This document shows positions 18,025 through 26,482 of a DNA stretch of 64,000 nt, in pieces. Every line of letters begins with the position of its first letter. Positions within the stretch are counted from its first letter, which is position 1. Origin of the DNA: Rhizobacter sp. OV335 (GTDB taxonomy: Bacteria; Pseudomonadota; Gammaproteobacteria; Burkholderiales; Burkholderiaceae_C); NCBI RefSeq assembly GCF_900142965.1, contig NZ_FRCQ01000002.1:248001-312000 (forward strand), given 5' to 3'. The notes under the pieces are model-generated. The model was not told where the DNA came from and ran no database searches. It saw only the letters and a program-made list of their open reading frames with translations. A program made the translations under genes and the position numbers.

Positions 18025-18052
18025 TTGGTAACGACACGCCCGGCGCGGTTCC
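18025..18052 (-). promoter_or_regulatory. ECF/Hrp-like box before the 16281-17963 gene
   Basis: GGAACC (18052-18047), 15 bp, TTACCAA (18031-18025) on the minus strand, 62 bp before the ATG at 17963. The -35 is identical to that of ORFan 1, the spacing is identical, and the -10 shares the AC..A core. It lies in the 103-bp gap after the FAH-family gene. Confidence 0.45.
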
Positions 18053-18066
18053 CTCTCTTGCCCCGC

Positions 18067-18852
18067 CTACACCACCCGCACGCTCAGCAGCGGCAAGCCC
18101 GCGATCTCCCCCTGCATCACATCCCCCGGCACCACCGGCCCGACGTTCTCCGGCGTGCCGCTGAAGATGATGTCGCCCGGCTTCAGCTCGAAGGCCTGCG
18201 ACAGCTTGCTGATCTGCTCGGCCACGCTCCAGATCATCTGCTTCAGGTCGGCGTTCTGCTTCAGCTGGCCGTTCACCTTCAGCGTGATCGAGCCTTGCGT
18301 GAAATGCCCGACCTGCGCCACGCGGTGGATCGGCCCGATCGGTGCCGAGCGGTCGAAGCTCTTGCCGATCTCCCACGGCTTCTTCTCGTCGCCCATCGCG
18401 CGCTGCAGGTCGCGGCGCGTCATGTCGAGCCCGATCGCGTAGCCGTAGACGAGGTCCAGCGCCTGCTCCGGCGGCACGTTGCGTCCACCCCGGTGCAGTG
18501 CCGCGACGAGTTCGATCTCGTAGTGGTAGTTCTTCGTCAGCGGCGGGTACGGGTGCTCGCCGGTGCTGCCGGGCGCGACGAACTGCACCGCATCGCTCGG
18601 CTTCTGGAAGAAGAACGGCGGCTCGCGGTTCGGGTCGGAACCCATCTCGCGCGCATGCGCCGCGTAGTTGCGGCCGATGCAGTAGATGCGCCGCACCGGG
18701 AACAGCTCGGCGCTGCCGACCACCGGCAGCGTCGGCTGCGGCACGTCGAACGCGGTCTTCGCGCCGCCGGCCGCGCGGCTGTCGGTGGCGCAGCCGGCCA
18801 CGGTGCCCAGGCCCATCACGGCGCCGGTGGAAATCAGGTGTCGTCGGTCCAT
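18067..18852 (-). CDS. Exported fumarylacetoacetate hydrolase family protein
   Basis: 261 residues from the ATG at 18852. The FAH-fold signature is complete: RIYCIGRNYAAHAREMG, FFFQKPSDAV, the metal-binding E-IELVAALH with YEIELV, and GDIIFSGTPENVGPV. Such enzymes hydrolyse or isomerise 2-oxo acids such as acylpyruvates. Unusually, the N-terminus has a twin-arginine stretch (DRRHLISTGAVMGLGTVAGC) ending in a possible lipobox AGC, so the product may be Tat-exported and lipid-anchored, while most relatives are cytoplasmic. The gene is monocistronic. The true substrate is unknown. Confidence 0.9.
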   Translation of the reverse strand: MDRRHLISTGAVMGLGTVAGCATDSRAAGGAKTAFDVPQPTLPVVGSAELFPVRRIYCIGRNYAAHAREMGSDPNREPPFFFQKPSDAVQFVAPGSTGEHPYPPLTKNYHYEIELVAALHRGGRNVPPEQALDLVYGYAIGLDMTRRDLQRAMGDEKKPWEIGKSFDRSAPIGPIHRVAQVGHFTQGSITLKVNGQLKQNADLKQMIWSVAEQISKLSQAFELKPGDIIFSGTPENVGPVVPGDVMQGEIAGLPLLSVRVV

Positions 18853-18950
18853 GCTTGTCTCCAGTCTTGTTGGCAAACCGCGATTGACCCGCGCCCGCGC
18901 GACGCTGTCAATTTGCCGCCGACGGCAAACACCTGTGCGCAAAAAGGAGC

Positions 18951-18981
18951 TTGACGGCCCGTCGGGAGCCCGTGCTACATT
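18951..18981 (+). promoter_or_regulatory. Predicted promoter of the DAHP synthase attenuator
   Basis: TTGACG at 18951-18956 and TACATT at 18976-18981 with a TG one base before the latter (extended -10), spacing 19. The predicted transcription start falls at about 18988, right at the leader-peptide ATG (18989), so the leader could be translated from a leaderless message. An alternative promoter further upstream cannot be ruled out. Confidence 0.45.
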
Positions 18982-18988
18982 CGCGCCC

Positions 18989-19072
18989 ATGCGTTTCGTC
19001 CCGTCCTACTTCTTTGCCTACTTTTGGTTCTCGCACCGCCCGGCGGAGGAGAGGTCAGCGCGTAGGCTGTAA
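18989..19072 (+). CDS. Aromatic-rich attenuator leader peptide upstream of DAHP synthase
   Basis: A 27-codon ORF. Between codons 3 and 14 it carries five Phe, two Tyr and one Trp (FVPSYFFAYFWF), then a polar, Arg-rich end. Such clustering of codons for the pathway end products is the mark of a ribosome-stalling leader. The codons that follow (17-20) encode the antiterminator strand 19038-19046, and a strong intrinsic terminator ends 46 bp before the DAHP synthase start. With enough charged tRNA-Phe, -Tyr and -Trp the ribosome would cover that strand and let the terminator form. No ribosome site is obvious before the ATG. Confidence 0.85.
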   Translation: MRFVPSYFFAYFWFSHRPAEERSARRL

Positions 19073-19107
19073 GAGACAAACGCAAAGAACTCACCAAACC
19101 GCCGGGC
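19038..19107 (+). promoter_or_regulatory. Antiterminator pairing (19038-19046 with 19099-19107)
   Basis: GCCCGGCGG at 19038-19046 is perfectly complementary to CCGCCGGGC at 19099-19107. The second strand is also the 5' arm of the terminator, so the two structures exclude each other. The first strand overlaps leader codons 17-20, just after the Phe/Tyr/Trp run: a ribosome stalled there leaves it free, one that reads through masks it. Confidence 0.8.
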
Positions 19108-19127
19108 TCCCCCGGCGGTTTTTTTTT
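19096..19127 (+). terminator. Attenuator terminator
   Basis: Stem CCGCCGGG (19099-19106) with CCCGGCGG (19111-19118), loop CTCC, extended by AAA/TTT, followed by nine T (19119-19127). A strong rho-independent terminator placed between the leader ORF and the DAHP synthase gene, so it acts as an attenuator, not as an operon end. Confidence 0.92.
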
Positions 19128-19173
19128 GCCCTCCCGAAGTTTCACCGTCCCATCCCAGCAGGAGATCACGCCC

Positions 19174-20292
19174 ATGAACGCCAAGTCCGCCAGCGCCACG
19201 GAGGGTTGGTATGCGCCCATCGACAAGACAGGCCAGACCGACGACGAAAGGATCCAGGACGTGACTCCGCTGCCCCCGCCCGAACACCTGGTTCGCTTCT
19301 TCCCGATCCGCGGCACGGCCGCCGAAACGCTGATCGCCGACACCCGCCAGCGCATCAAGAACATCGTCGCCGGCCGCGACGACCGCCTGCTCGTCGTGAT
19401 GGGCCCGTGCTCGATCCACGACCCGGTCGCCGCCGTCGACTACGCCCGCAAGCTGCGCGTGCAGCGCGAAAAATACGCCGACACGCTCGAGATCGTGATG
19501 CGCGTCTACTTCGAGAAGCCGCGCACCACCGTCGGCTGGAAGGGCCTGATCAACGACCCCTACCTCGACGAGAGCTACCGCATCGACGAAGGCCTGCGCA
19601 TCGCGCGCCAGCTGCTGACCGAGATCAACCGCCTGGGCATGCCGGCCGGCAGCGAGTTCCTCGACGTGATCTCGCCGCAGTACATCGGCGACCTGATCTC
19701 GTGGGGCGCGATCGGCGCGCGCACCACCGAAAGCCAGGTGCACCGCGAGCTGGCCTCGGGCCTGTCGGCACCGATCGGCTTCAAGAACGGTACCGACGGC
19801 AACATCCGCATCGCCACCGACGCGATCCAGGCCGCGGCCCGCGCGCACCACTTCCTGTCGGTGCACAAGAACGGCCAGGTCGCGATCGTCGAGACGCGCG
19901 GCAACCCCGATTGCCACGTGATCCTGCGCGGCGGCAAGACGCCGAACTACGACGCGGTGCATGTGGAGGCGGCCTGCAAGGACCTCGAGGCCGCCAAGCT
20001 GAACCCGTCGCTGATGGTCGACTGCTCGCACGCCAACAGCAGCAAGCAGCACGAGCGCCAGATCGACGTCGCGCGCGACATCGCCGGCCAGGTCGCCGGT
20101 GGCAGCCGCCGCATCTTCGGCGTGATGGTCGAGAGCCACCTGCAGGCCGGTGCGCAGAAGTTCAGCGCCGGCAAGGACGATCCGGCGCAGCTCGCCTACG
20201 GCCAGAGCATCACCGACGCCTGCATCGGCTGGGACGATTCGCTGACGGTGCTCGACGTGCTGCACCAGTCGGTGAAGGCACGCCGCGGCTGA
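19174..20292 (+). CDS. aroG: 3-deoxy-7-phosphoheptulonate (DAHP) synthase, class I
   Basis: 372 residues from the ATG at 19174, with an AGGAG site 8 bp upstream; the in-frame ATG at 19126 lies inside the attenuator terminator and is rejected. It condenses phosphoenolpyruvate with erythrose-4-phosphate, the first step of aromatic amino acid synthesis. Family motifs: LLVVMGPCSIHDP, MRVYFEKPRTTVGWKGLIND, GSEFLDVISPQYIGDLISWG, GFKNGTDGN, HANSSKQHERQ and GVMVESHL. The length and N-terminus fit the AroF/G/H type I-alpha group. Which amino acid inhibits it cannot be read with certainty. Expression is predicted to be set by the upstream attenuator. Confidence 0.97.
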   Translation: MNAKSASATEGWYAPIDKTGQTDDERIQDVTPLPPPEHLVRFFPIRGTAAETLIADTRQRIKNIVAGRDDRLLVVMGPCSIHDPVAAVDYARKLRVQREKYADTLEIVMRVYFEKPRTTVGWKGLINDPYLDESYRIDEGLRIARQLLTEINRLGMPAGSEFLDVISPQYIGDLISWGAIGARTTESQVHRELASGLSAPIGFKNGTDGNIRIATDAIQAAARAHHFLSVHKNGQVAIVETRGNPDCHVILRGGKTPNYDAVHVEAACKDLEAAKLNPSLMVDCSHANSSKQHERQIDVARDIAGQVAGGSRRIFGVMVESHLQAGAQKFSAGKDDPAQLAYGQSITDACIGWDDSLTVLDVLHQSVKARRG

Positions 20293-20433
20293 GTGGCCCG
20301 GCGCGGCACGGGGCGTCTGCGCATGTAAAGGCGGTCACGCAGATGTAGCGCGGGTAAGCCAAGGCAAGAAGACTGGCCCCGGCGCGCAGGATCGGGTGCA
20401 ATGCCGGTTCGATCCACTTGACCGGGGCACGCC

Positions 20434-20718
20434 ATGACCACGCCGCACCGCATTCGCAGCAGCCTGCTGGCCGTGACCCTGGGCGGCGCGGCGCTGCTGG
20501 CCAGCGCCCTGGCGCTGGCGGCCGAGCCGTCGGCCAAGGACAAGACCGCGATGGAGGCGGTGTTCACCCGCGTCGACGTGAACGGCGACGGCAAGCTGTC
20601 GCGCGAGGAGGCCGAGCGCCTGCCGGCCATCGCCGCGATGTTCGACAAGCTCGATGTGGACCACGACGGCCAGTTGACGCTGGCCGAATTCGCGGTCGGC
20701 TACTACTCGGCGCCCTGA
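20434..20718 (+). CDS. Small exported EF-hand protein
   Basis: 94 residues. A signal peptide (SLLAVTLGGAALLASALALA, cleavage near AEP) is followed by two EF-hands: loop DVNGDGKLSREE near residue 48 and loop DVDHDGQLTLAE near residue 75. All calcium ligands at positions 1, 3, 5 and 12 are acceptable. It is probably a periplasmic calcium-binding protein; partner unknown. The gap after aroG (20293-20433) shows nothing else clear. Confidence 0.85.
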   Translation: MTTPHRIRSSLLAVTLGGAALLASALALAAEPSAKDKTAMEAVFTRVDVNGDGKLSREEAERLPAIAAMFDKLDVDHDGQLTLAEFAVGYYSAP

Positions 20719-20727
20719 CCGGGCCGC

Positions 20728-21303
20728 TCAGTCCGCGTCTCTCGCCAGCCGCTCGCTGCGCCAGTACACGTCGTCGCCGCCCAGCCCGTCGAGGTTGGCG
20801 CGATTCAGCACGCGCGCCAGCACGAACAGCAGGTCGCTCAGCCGGTTCAGGTACTGCCTCGGCTCGGCCCGCACCGCCTCGTGCGCGGCCAGCGCCACCA
20901 CTGCGCGCTCGGCCCGCCGCGCGACGGTGCGCCCCACGTGCGCGATCGCCGCACTGCGCGTGCCCGCTGGCAGGATGAACTCCTTCAGGCGCGGCAGCGC
21001 GGCGTTGTGGTGGGCCAGCGCCTCGTCGAGCCGCAGCACCGCATCGGCCTTCAGCAGCTCGTAGCCGGGGATCGACAGCTCGCCGCCGAGGTTGAACAGC
21101 TCGTGCTGGATCACGACCAGCAGCTCGCGCACCTCGTCGGGCAACGGCTCGGCGAGCAGCACGCCGAGCGTCGAGTTCAGCTCGTCGACATCGCCCATCG
21201 CCTGCACCCGCAGGTGGTCCTTCGGCACGCGCGTGCCGTCGCCGAGGCCGGTGCTGCCGTCGTCACCGGTGCGGGTGGCGATCTGGGTGAGTCGGTTCGC
21301 CAT
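20728..21303 (-). CDS. Cob(I)yrinic acid a,c-diamide adenosyltransferase, PduO type
   Basis: 191 residues from the ATG at 21303; the open frame upstream is a shadow of the DUF805 gene. Typical ATP:cob(I)alamin adenosyltransferase motifs: TRTGDDGSTGLGDGTRVPK at the N-terminus (ATP loop), VDELNSTLGVL, FILPAGTRSAAIAHVGRTVARRAER and LNRLSDLLFVLARVLN. It makes adenosylcobalamin. It lies 2 bp after the DUF805 gene, so both are read together; no B12-dependent enzyme is in the window. Confidence 0.95.
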   Translation of the reverse strand: MANRLTQIATRTGDDGSTGLGDGTRVPKDHLRVQAMGDVDELNSTLGVLLAEPLPDEVRELLVVIQHELFNLGGELSIPGYELLKADAVLRLDEALAHHNAALPRLKEFILPAGTRSAAIAHVGRTVARRAERAVVALAAHEAVRAEPRQYLNRLSDLLFVLARVLNRANLDGLGGDDVYWRSERLARDAD

Positions 21304-21305
21304 GC

Positions 21306-21872
21306 TCAGGGCTGCGCCGGCGGCGTGACCTGCATCTGCGCGGCCTTGGCCCGCATCACGTAGCTCTGGTAGGCCGGCAGCGCGATCGCGGCCAGGATGC
21401 CGAGCACGAAGAAGGCCGGGAACACCCAGGCCAGGATCTTCACCGAGCGGCTGTTCGGCGGGGGCGGCGCGCCGTATTCGTTGGTGCCGGGCGTGCCCGC
21501 CTTGAAGAACCAGATCAACGCGACGAAGGGAATGATCGCGAGCAGCACCGCCCAGCCGGTCCAGCCCATGTCGTGCGTGCGCTGGATCATCATCATCACG
21601 CTCCAGATGAGGTACACGATGCCGACCACGATGTAGATCGCCACCGCCACGAACGGCGAATTCGTCAGGGCCATGACCAGGCCGGCCACGAGGAACACCG
21701 GCAGCAGCAGCAGGTAGCTCGCACCGAGGTAGGCGAGGTAGCGCAGGCGGCCGATGCGTCCGCGCGCCGACCACAGGTTGATCTCCTGCACTTCGCCCGA
21801 CGCGCGGTCGATGTCGGCAACGGCCGCGCGCGGCGGCTGGTAGGGATTGGCGGAAGGGTTGGCAGTGGCCAT
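21306..21872 (-). CDS. DUF805 membrane protein with pilin-like C-terminal helix
   Basis: 188 residues from the ATG at 21872. Residues about 35-140 are a DUF805 domain: NLWSARGRIGRLRYLAYLG, several membrane helices, and the family motif QRTHDMGWTG. The C-terminus adds a fourth or fifth helix, FVLGILAAIALPAYQSYVMR, which closely resembles the N-terminal helix of type IV pilins (GILAAIALPAYQ-Y--RAK), though it lacks the prepilin cleavage site. Function unknown. It is the penultimate gene of the leftward block that ends with the adenosyltransferase. Confidence 0.88.
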   Translation of the reverse strand: MATANPSANPYQPPRAAVADIDRASGEVQEINLWSARGRIGRLRYLAYLGASYLLLLPVFLVAGLVMALTNSPFVAVAIYIVVGIVYLIWSVMMMIQRTHDMGWTGWAVLLAIIPFVALIWFFKAGTPGTNEYGAPPPPNSRSVKILAWVFPAFFVLGILAAIALPAYQSYVMRAKAAQMQVTPPAQP

Positions 21873-21979
21873 GGGATGGTTCTCCTCGGGATGGTGTGAT
21901 GTCGTGGGCCGGGGTTCGGCGCGGCCATCGTAGCGGAGCCTCCGCGCCGCGCATAGCACCCCTGTTGGGTGGACCGCCC

Positions 21980-23338
21980 CTACAGCAGCCGCGACCGCTT
22001 CACCGCGTGATACCGGTTCACCAGCGCCACCGGCAGGTCGCGCGGCTCCACGTCCACCGACAGCGCGTCCTGCCCGGTCACGCGCCGGAAGGCATCGCGC
22101 CGCCCCTGCTCGAACCAGTGCGCGCCGGCCACCTCGACCGCCCGCTCGGCCACGCCCAGCGGCTGGCCCGCCAGCTCGCGCAGCACCCGCTCGCGCAGGC
22201 TGGCCACCAGCACCAGGTGGCGCGTGCGCATCAGCTTCAGCGCCGGGGCCAGCTCGGCCGCGTCTTCATCGCGGAAGTTCGTCAGCATGATCACCAGCGC
22301 CCGTTTGCGCTGCAGCTTCATCACGTCGCGCGCTGCCTCGAGGTAGTCGGAGTGGTCGGTGCCGGGCTCGATGTCGTACAGCCGCGCCATCATCGCGTTC
22401 AGCGTCACCGCGCCCTTGCGCGGCGCGAAGCGGCGCTGCTGCCCCGGCGCATGCCCGAAGGTGATCGCGCCGACCTCGTCGCCCTCTTTCAGCGCGACGT
22501 GGGTCAGCAGCATCAGCGCGTTCAGCGTCTGGTCGAAGTGGCCGCCGTCGGCGCTCAGCGCGCCCTCGTCGGCCCGCATGCGCCGCCCGCAATCGAGCAG
22601 AAACAGCACGCACTGGTCGCGCTCGTCCTGGAACTGCCGCACGATCGGCCGGCCGTGGCGCAGCGTCGCCTTCCAGTCGATGTGGCGCACCGGGTCGCCG
22701 CTCTGGTAGTCGGCGAGCTGCTTGAAGTCGGTGCCTTCGCCGCGCTGCGCATAGGTCTTGATGCCGATCTGCGACAGCCGCCGGTCGCCGGCCAGCCACG
22801 CATAGCGCGCGACCGCCGCGAAGTTCGGGTACACGTGCAGCACCTGCGGTTCGCCCAGCAGGTGCAGCCACTCGAAGCTGCCGCCGCGCGAACGCAGCCG
22901 CAGCTGCGTGCCGCCGAAACGCACCGGGCCGCGCCGGCGCGGCGTCACGCGGTAGCGCAGCTCGATGCGCCGGCGCGCCGGCAGCTTGAACGCGCGCGGC
23001 AGGCCGTCGAAATCGAGCGTGCCGTCGGGTTCGTCGAACACCGTGCCGCGCCACGCGAGCGTCGCCGGGTTGGCAACGTTGAGCACCAGCTCGCGCGGCA
23101 CGCCGAGCGCCAGCGCCTGCGGCAAGCGCCGCTCCAGCCGCAGCGGCGCGCGCGCCCAGCGGCGCCGCGTGTGCCACAGGTCGGCCAGCGCCCAGCCCAG
23201 GCCCGCGGCCGCCAGCGCGCCGGCCCCCACCGAGACCCACGGCGCCGGCACGCCCGCCAGCAGCGCGACCGCACTCGCGAGCGCGGCGGCGGCCACCACC
23301 GCCACGGCGGCACGGCTGGGGATCAGGCGCAGGCGCAT
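21980..23338 (-). CDS. DUF58 domain protein
   Basis: 452 residues from the ATG at 23338. Two N-terminal membrane helices (SRAAVAVVAAAALASAVALL and following) precede a periplasm-facing beta region and the DUF58 core (GTDFKQLADYQSGDPVRHID, WKATLRHGRPIVRQFQDERD) with a von Willebrand A-like fold (QCVLFLLDCGRRMRA, MIDAS-type D-x-x-R in place of DxSxS). DUF58 proteins are regularly paired with MoxR ATPases, as here, 10 bp downstream of moxR, and probably form part of a chaperone-like complex at the membrane. Confidence 0.92.
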   Translation of the reverse strand: MRLRLIPSRAAVAVVAAAALASAVALLAGVPAPWVSVGAGALAAAGLGWALADLWHTRRRWARAPLRLERRLPQALALGVPRELVLNVANPATLAWRGTVFDEPDGTLDFDGLPRAFKLPARRRIELRYRVTPRRRGPVRFGGTQLRLRSRGGSFEWLHLLGEPQVLHVYPNFAAVARYAWLAGDRRLSQIGIKTYAQRGEGTDFKQLADYQSGDPVRHIDWKATLRHGRPIVRQFQDERDQCVLFLLDCGRRMRADEGALSADGGHFDQTLNALMLLTHVALKEGDEVGAITFGHAPGQQRRFAPRKGAVTLNAMMARLYDIEPGTDHSDYLEAARDVMKLQRKRALVIMLTNFRDEDAAELAPALKLMRTRHLVLVASLRERVLRELAGQPLGVAERAVEVAGAHWFEQGRRDAFRRVTGQDALSVDVEPRDLPVALVNRYHAVKRSRLL

Positions 23339-23348
23339 CAGCGGCAGC

Positions 23349-24341
<993 letters not shown>

Positions 24342-24350
24342 GGAGGGTCC

Positions 24351-25670
24351 TCAGGAAGCGGTGTGCGTGGCGCGCGTGGCCAGCCGGCGGCGCGCGGTTT
24401 CCAACAGTTCGAGCACGGGCGGCAGGTCGATGCGGCGGCGCGGGATGCTGCGGTCGAGCGCGAGGCCGAGCGCCGCGGCGTCCAGCCCGGTCAACTTCGC
24501 GATCGCCGACGCGCGGGCACCGCGCTCGAGCTCGTCGTAGCGCATCACGTGCAACCGGGCGCTCTCGTCGAGCGCGCGCACCTGCGCCGCCTGCAATGCG
24601 AGCGGTCCGTGGCGCCACAGGAAACGCGCGGTGCCGGTGACCTGCTCGACCATCGAGCGGCGGCCCGGCGGCGTCGGCACCGTCAGCGGGCCGAAGCGCG
24701 GCGCGGCGCGCCACCAGGCCAGCAGCAGCGCGAGGCCCGCCAGCAGCAGCGCCGCCGCGCCGGCCTGCCAGAGCCAGGCCGCCAGCGACACCCGCGATTC
24801 CTGTTCGACGATCCACAGCAGCTGCCCGCGGTGCAGTTGCAGTGCAGCAGACGCGATCAGCCCGTTGTCGCCGCGCGTCAGCGCCCGGTTGCCGCGCAGG
24901 TCCCAGCCGGCGAGCACGGTGACGCTGCCGCGGCCGTGCGGCACGCGCAGCACTTCGATGCCGTTCTCGGCATCGAGCTGCCAGCTGGCCGGCAGCTTCG
25001 CTTGCACCGATGGCCACGGCGGGTGGGCGCAGCTCATGAACTTGCGCGCCGGCGGGAAGGCCGGTGCCACCGATTCCGGCTCGGCCACCGAGCGGCACGG
25101 CGGGCCTTCGCGCATCTGCGCCAGCATGCGGTCGATATCGTGCTTGCCGCCGGCGGCCGGGCGCGAGGCCTGCGCCGCCGGTGCGGACGGCGCGTCGGCC
25201 TCTTCATCCTCGTCTTCGCCGTCGTCCTCATCGTCGTCGTGCCCACGCACACCGGATGCGGCGTGGTGTGCAGCCGGCGCCACCGGCTTCAGCGTGCGCA
25301 CCGGCAACCAGGCGTTGAGCTCCGCCTCGTTGAGGTCGGTCGCCTGCAGCACCAGCTGCCCGCCGTCGGCCACCCAGGCGCGCAGCCGCTCGCCGCGGCC
25401 GGGGAAGATGCTGCCTTGCCAGGTCGCGAACCAGACGGTGCTGCCGGCCGGCGGCAGCTGCGACAGGTCGGTCGGCCGCTCGACCTTCACGCCGAGCCGG
25501 CGGGCCAGGTCTTCGAGCGCGAGCAGGTCATTCTTCGCCGCCTCGATCGACGGCGGCTTCGGCACGTCGACCTCGACCCATTCGGTGCACGACGCGAGCC
25601 ACAGCAGGCCGCCGACCAACACCGCGGCGATGCCGGCGCGCAGCAGGTTGTCGGAAGTCAGCAGCTTCAT
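24351..25670 (-). CDS. DUF4350 domain protein
   Basis: 439 residues from the ATG at 25670, which overlaps the preceding DUF4129 gene by 4 bp. An N-terminal membrane anchor (AGIAAVLVGGLLWLASC, possible lipobox ASC) is followed by the DUF4350 (glutamine-amidotransferase-like) domain, with RLRAWVADGGQLVLQATDL near residue 95. An unusual acidic loop (HDDDEDDGEDEDEEADAP) interrupts it near residue 145. A second membrane helix (AAALLLAGLALLLAWWRAAP) near 335 precedes a cytoplasmic helical tail. It belongs to the MoxR block; biochemical role unknown. Confidence 0.85.
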   Translation of the reverse strand: MKLLTSDNLLRAGIAAVLVGGLLWLASCTEWVEVDVPKPPSIEAAKNDLLALEDLARRLGVKVERPTDLSQLPPAGSTVWFATWQGSIFPGRGERLRAWVADGGQLVLQATDLNEAELNAWLPVRTLKPVAPAAHHAASGVRGHDDDEDDGEDEDEEADAPSAPAAQASRPAAGGKHDIDRMLAQMREGPPCRSVAEPESVAPAFPPARKFMSCAHPPWPSVQAKLPASWQLDAENGIEVLRVPHGRGSVTVLAGWDLRGNRALTRGDNGLIASAALQLHRGQLLWIVEQESRVSLAAWLWQAGAAALLLAGLALLLAWWRAAPRFGPLTVPTPPGRRSMVEQVTGTARFLWRHGPLALQAAQVRALDESARLHVMRYDELERGARASAIAKLTGLDAAALGLALDRSIPRRRIDLPPVLELLETARRRLATRATHTAS

Positions 25671-26482
25671 GCGGCCTGCGCTCCGACAACGGCCGCGGCG
25701 CCGACCGGCGCGGTGGGCGCCTGCAGCCGCGCGTCGAATTCGCGGCACAGCGCAAGCACCTCGTCGGTCTGCGGCAGCCGGGCGCCGTAGACCGCGAGCT
25801 GCCAGGCACTCACCAGCCGAGCGAAGAACTCTGCCGGCTCGGCAGGCAGCCGCGCGCGTGCCAACGCGACGCACTCGCCCTCGGTGCTGGCCGCGCGGAT
25901 CGGCAGCGCATGCCCATGCACCAGCCGCGACAACGCGCCGCGGTACAGCAGCGACAAGGCAGCCCGCTGCTCGCCGCGCTGCCACAGCGCGGCAGCGGCC
26001 GGGCCGATGCGGTCGGGCAGGCTCTCGGGGCGGATGTCGAGGTCGCGCACATGGCTGGGCAGCGGCGGCGCGCGCTGCGGCAGCGCACCGGCGCGCTCGC
26101 GGATCCAGTAGCGCAGCCCGACAATCAGCACCGCGACCAGCACCGCGCCGACTGTCCACACGACCAGGCGGCCGGCCGCGGTGACCCAGCCGGCGAACTC
26201 GCGCAGCCACTTGAACCAGCCCGGCATCGCGCCCGGCGGCTCGGGCTTCTTCGGCTCGGATTCACGCGGCTTGAAGCGCCAGGTCTTCTGCTTCTGCGTG
26301 CCGCCGAAGCGCGGGTCGGCGCGCAGCGTCGCGAGTTCGGCTTCGATCTCGTCGCGCGACGGGCGGCCTGCCACGGCCTCAGGGGCAGAAGCAGCCGAGG
26401 CCGCCGCGTCGGGCGCCTGCTGGGCCTGCGCACCGGCGCCCAGCAGCGCCACCGCCAGCCACCACGCAGCGCTAGAACGCAC
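25667..26482 (-). CDS. DUF4129 domain membrane protein
   Basis: 271 residues. Signal peptide (AAWWLAVALLGAGAQAQQAP), a short periplasmic segment, one membrane helix near 95-120 (LVVWTVGAVLVAVLIVGLRY) and a C-terminal cytoplasmic DUF4129 domain (SLLYRGALSRLVHGHALPIR, then the EGECVALAR and FARLVSAWQLAVYG helices). DUF4129 proteins travel with MoxR and DUF58; some relatives are fused to transglutaminase. Overlaps of 4 bp with the next gene and 11 bp with the previous one show tight coupling. Confidence 0.86.
   Translation of the reverse strand: MRSSAAWWLAVALLGAGAQAQQAPDAAASAASAPEAVAGRPSRDEIEAELATLRADPRFGGTQKQKTWRFKPRESEPKKPEPPGAMPGWFKWLREFAGWVTAAGRLVVWTVGAVLVAVLIVGLRYWIRERAGALPQRAPPLPSHVRDLDIRPESLPDRIGPAAAALWQRGEQRAALSLLYRGALSRLVHGHALPIRAASTEGECVALARARLPAEPAEFFARLVSAWQLAVYGARLPQTDEVLALCREFDARLQAPTAPVGAAAVVGAQAA

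Noticed and set aside
19126-19173. Upstream ATG at 19126 for DAHP synthase
   Set aside because: It lies within the T tract of the attenuator terminator and has no ribosome site; 19174 has AGGAG.
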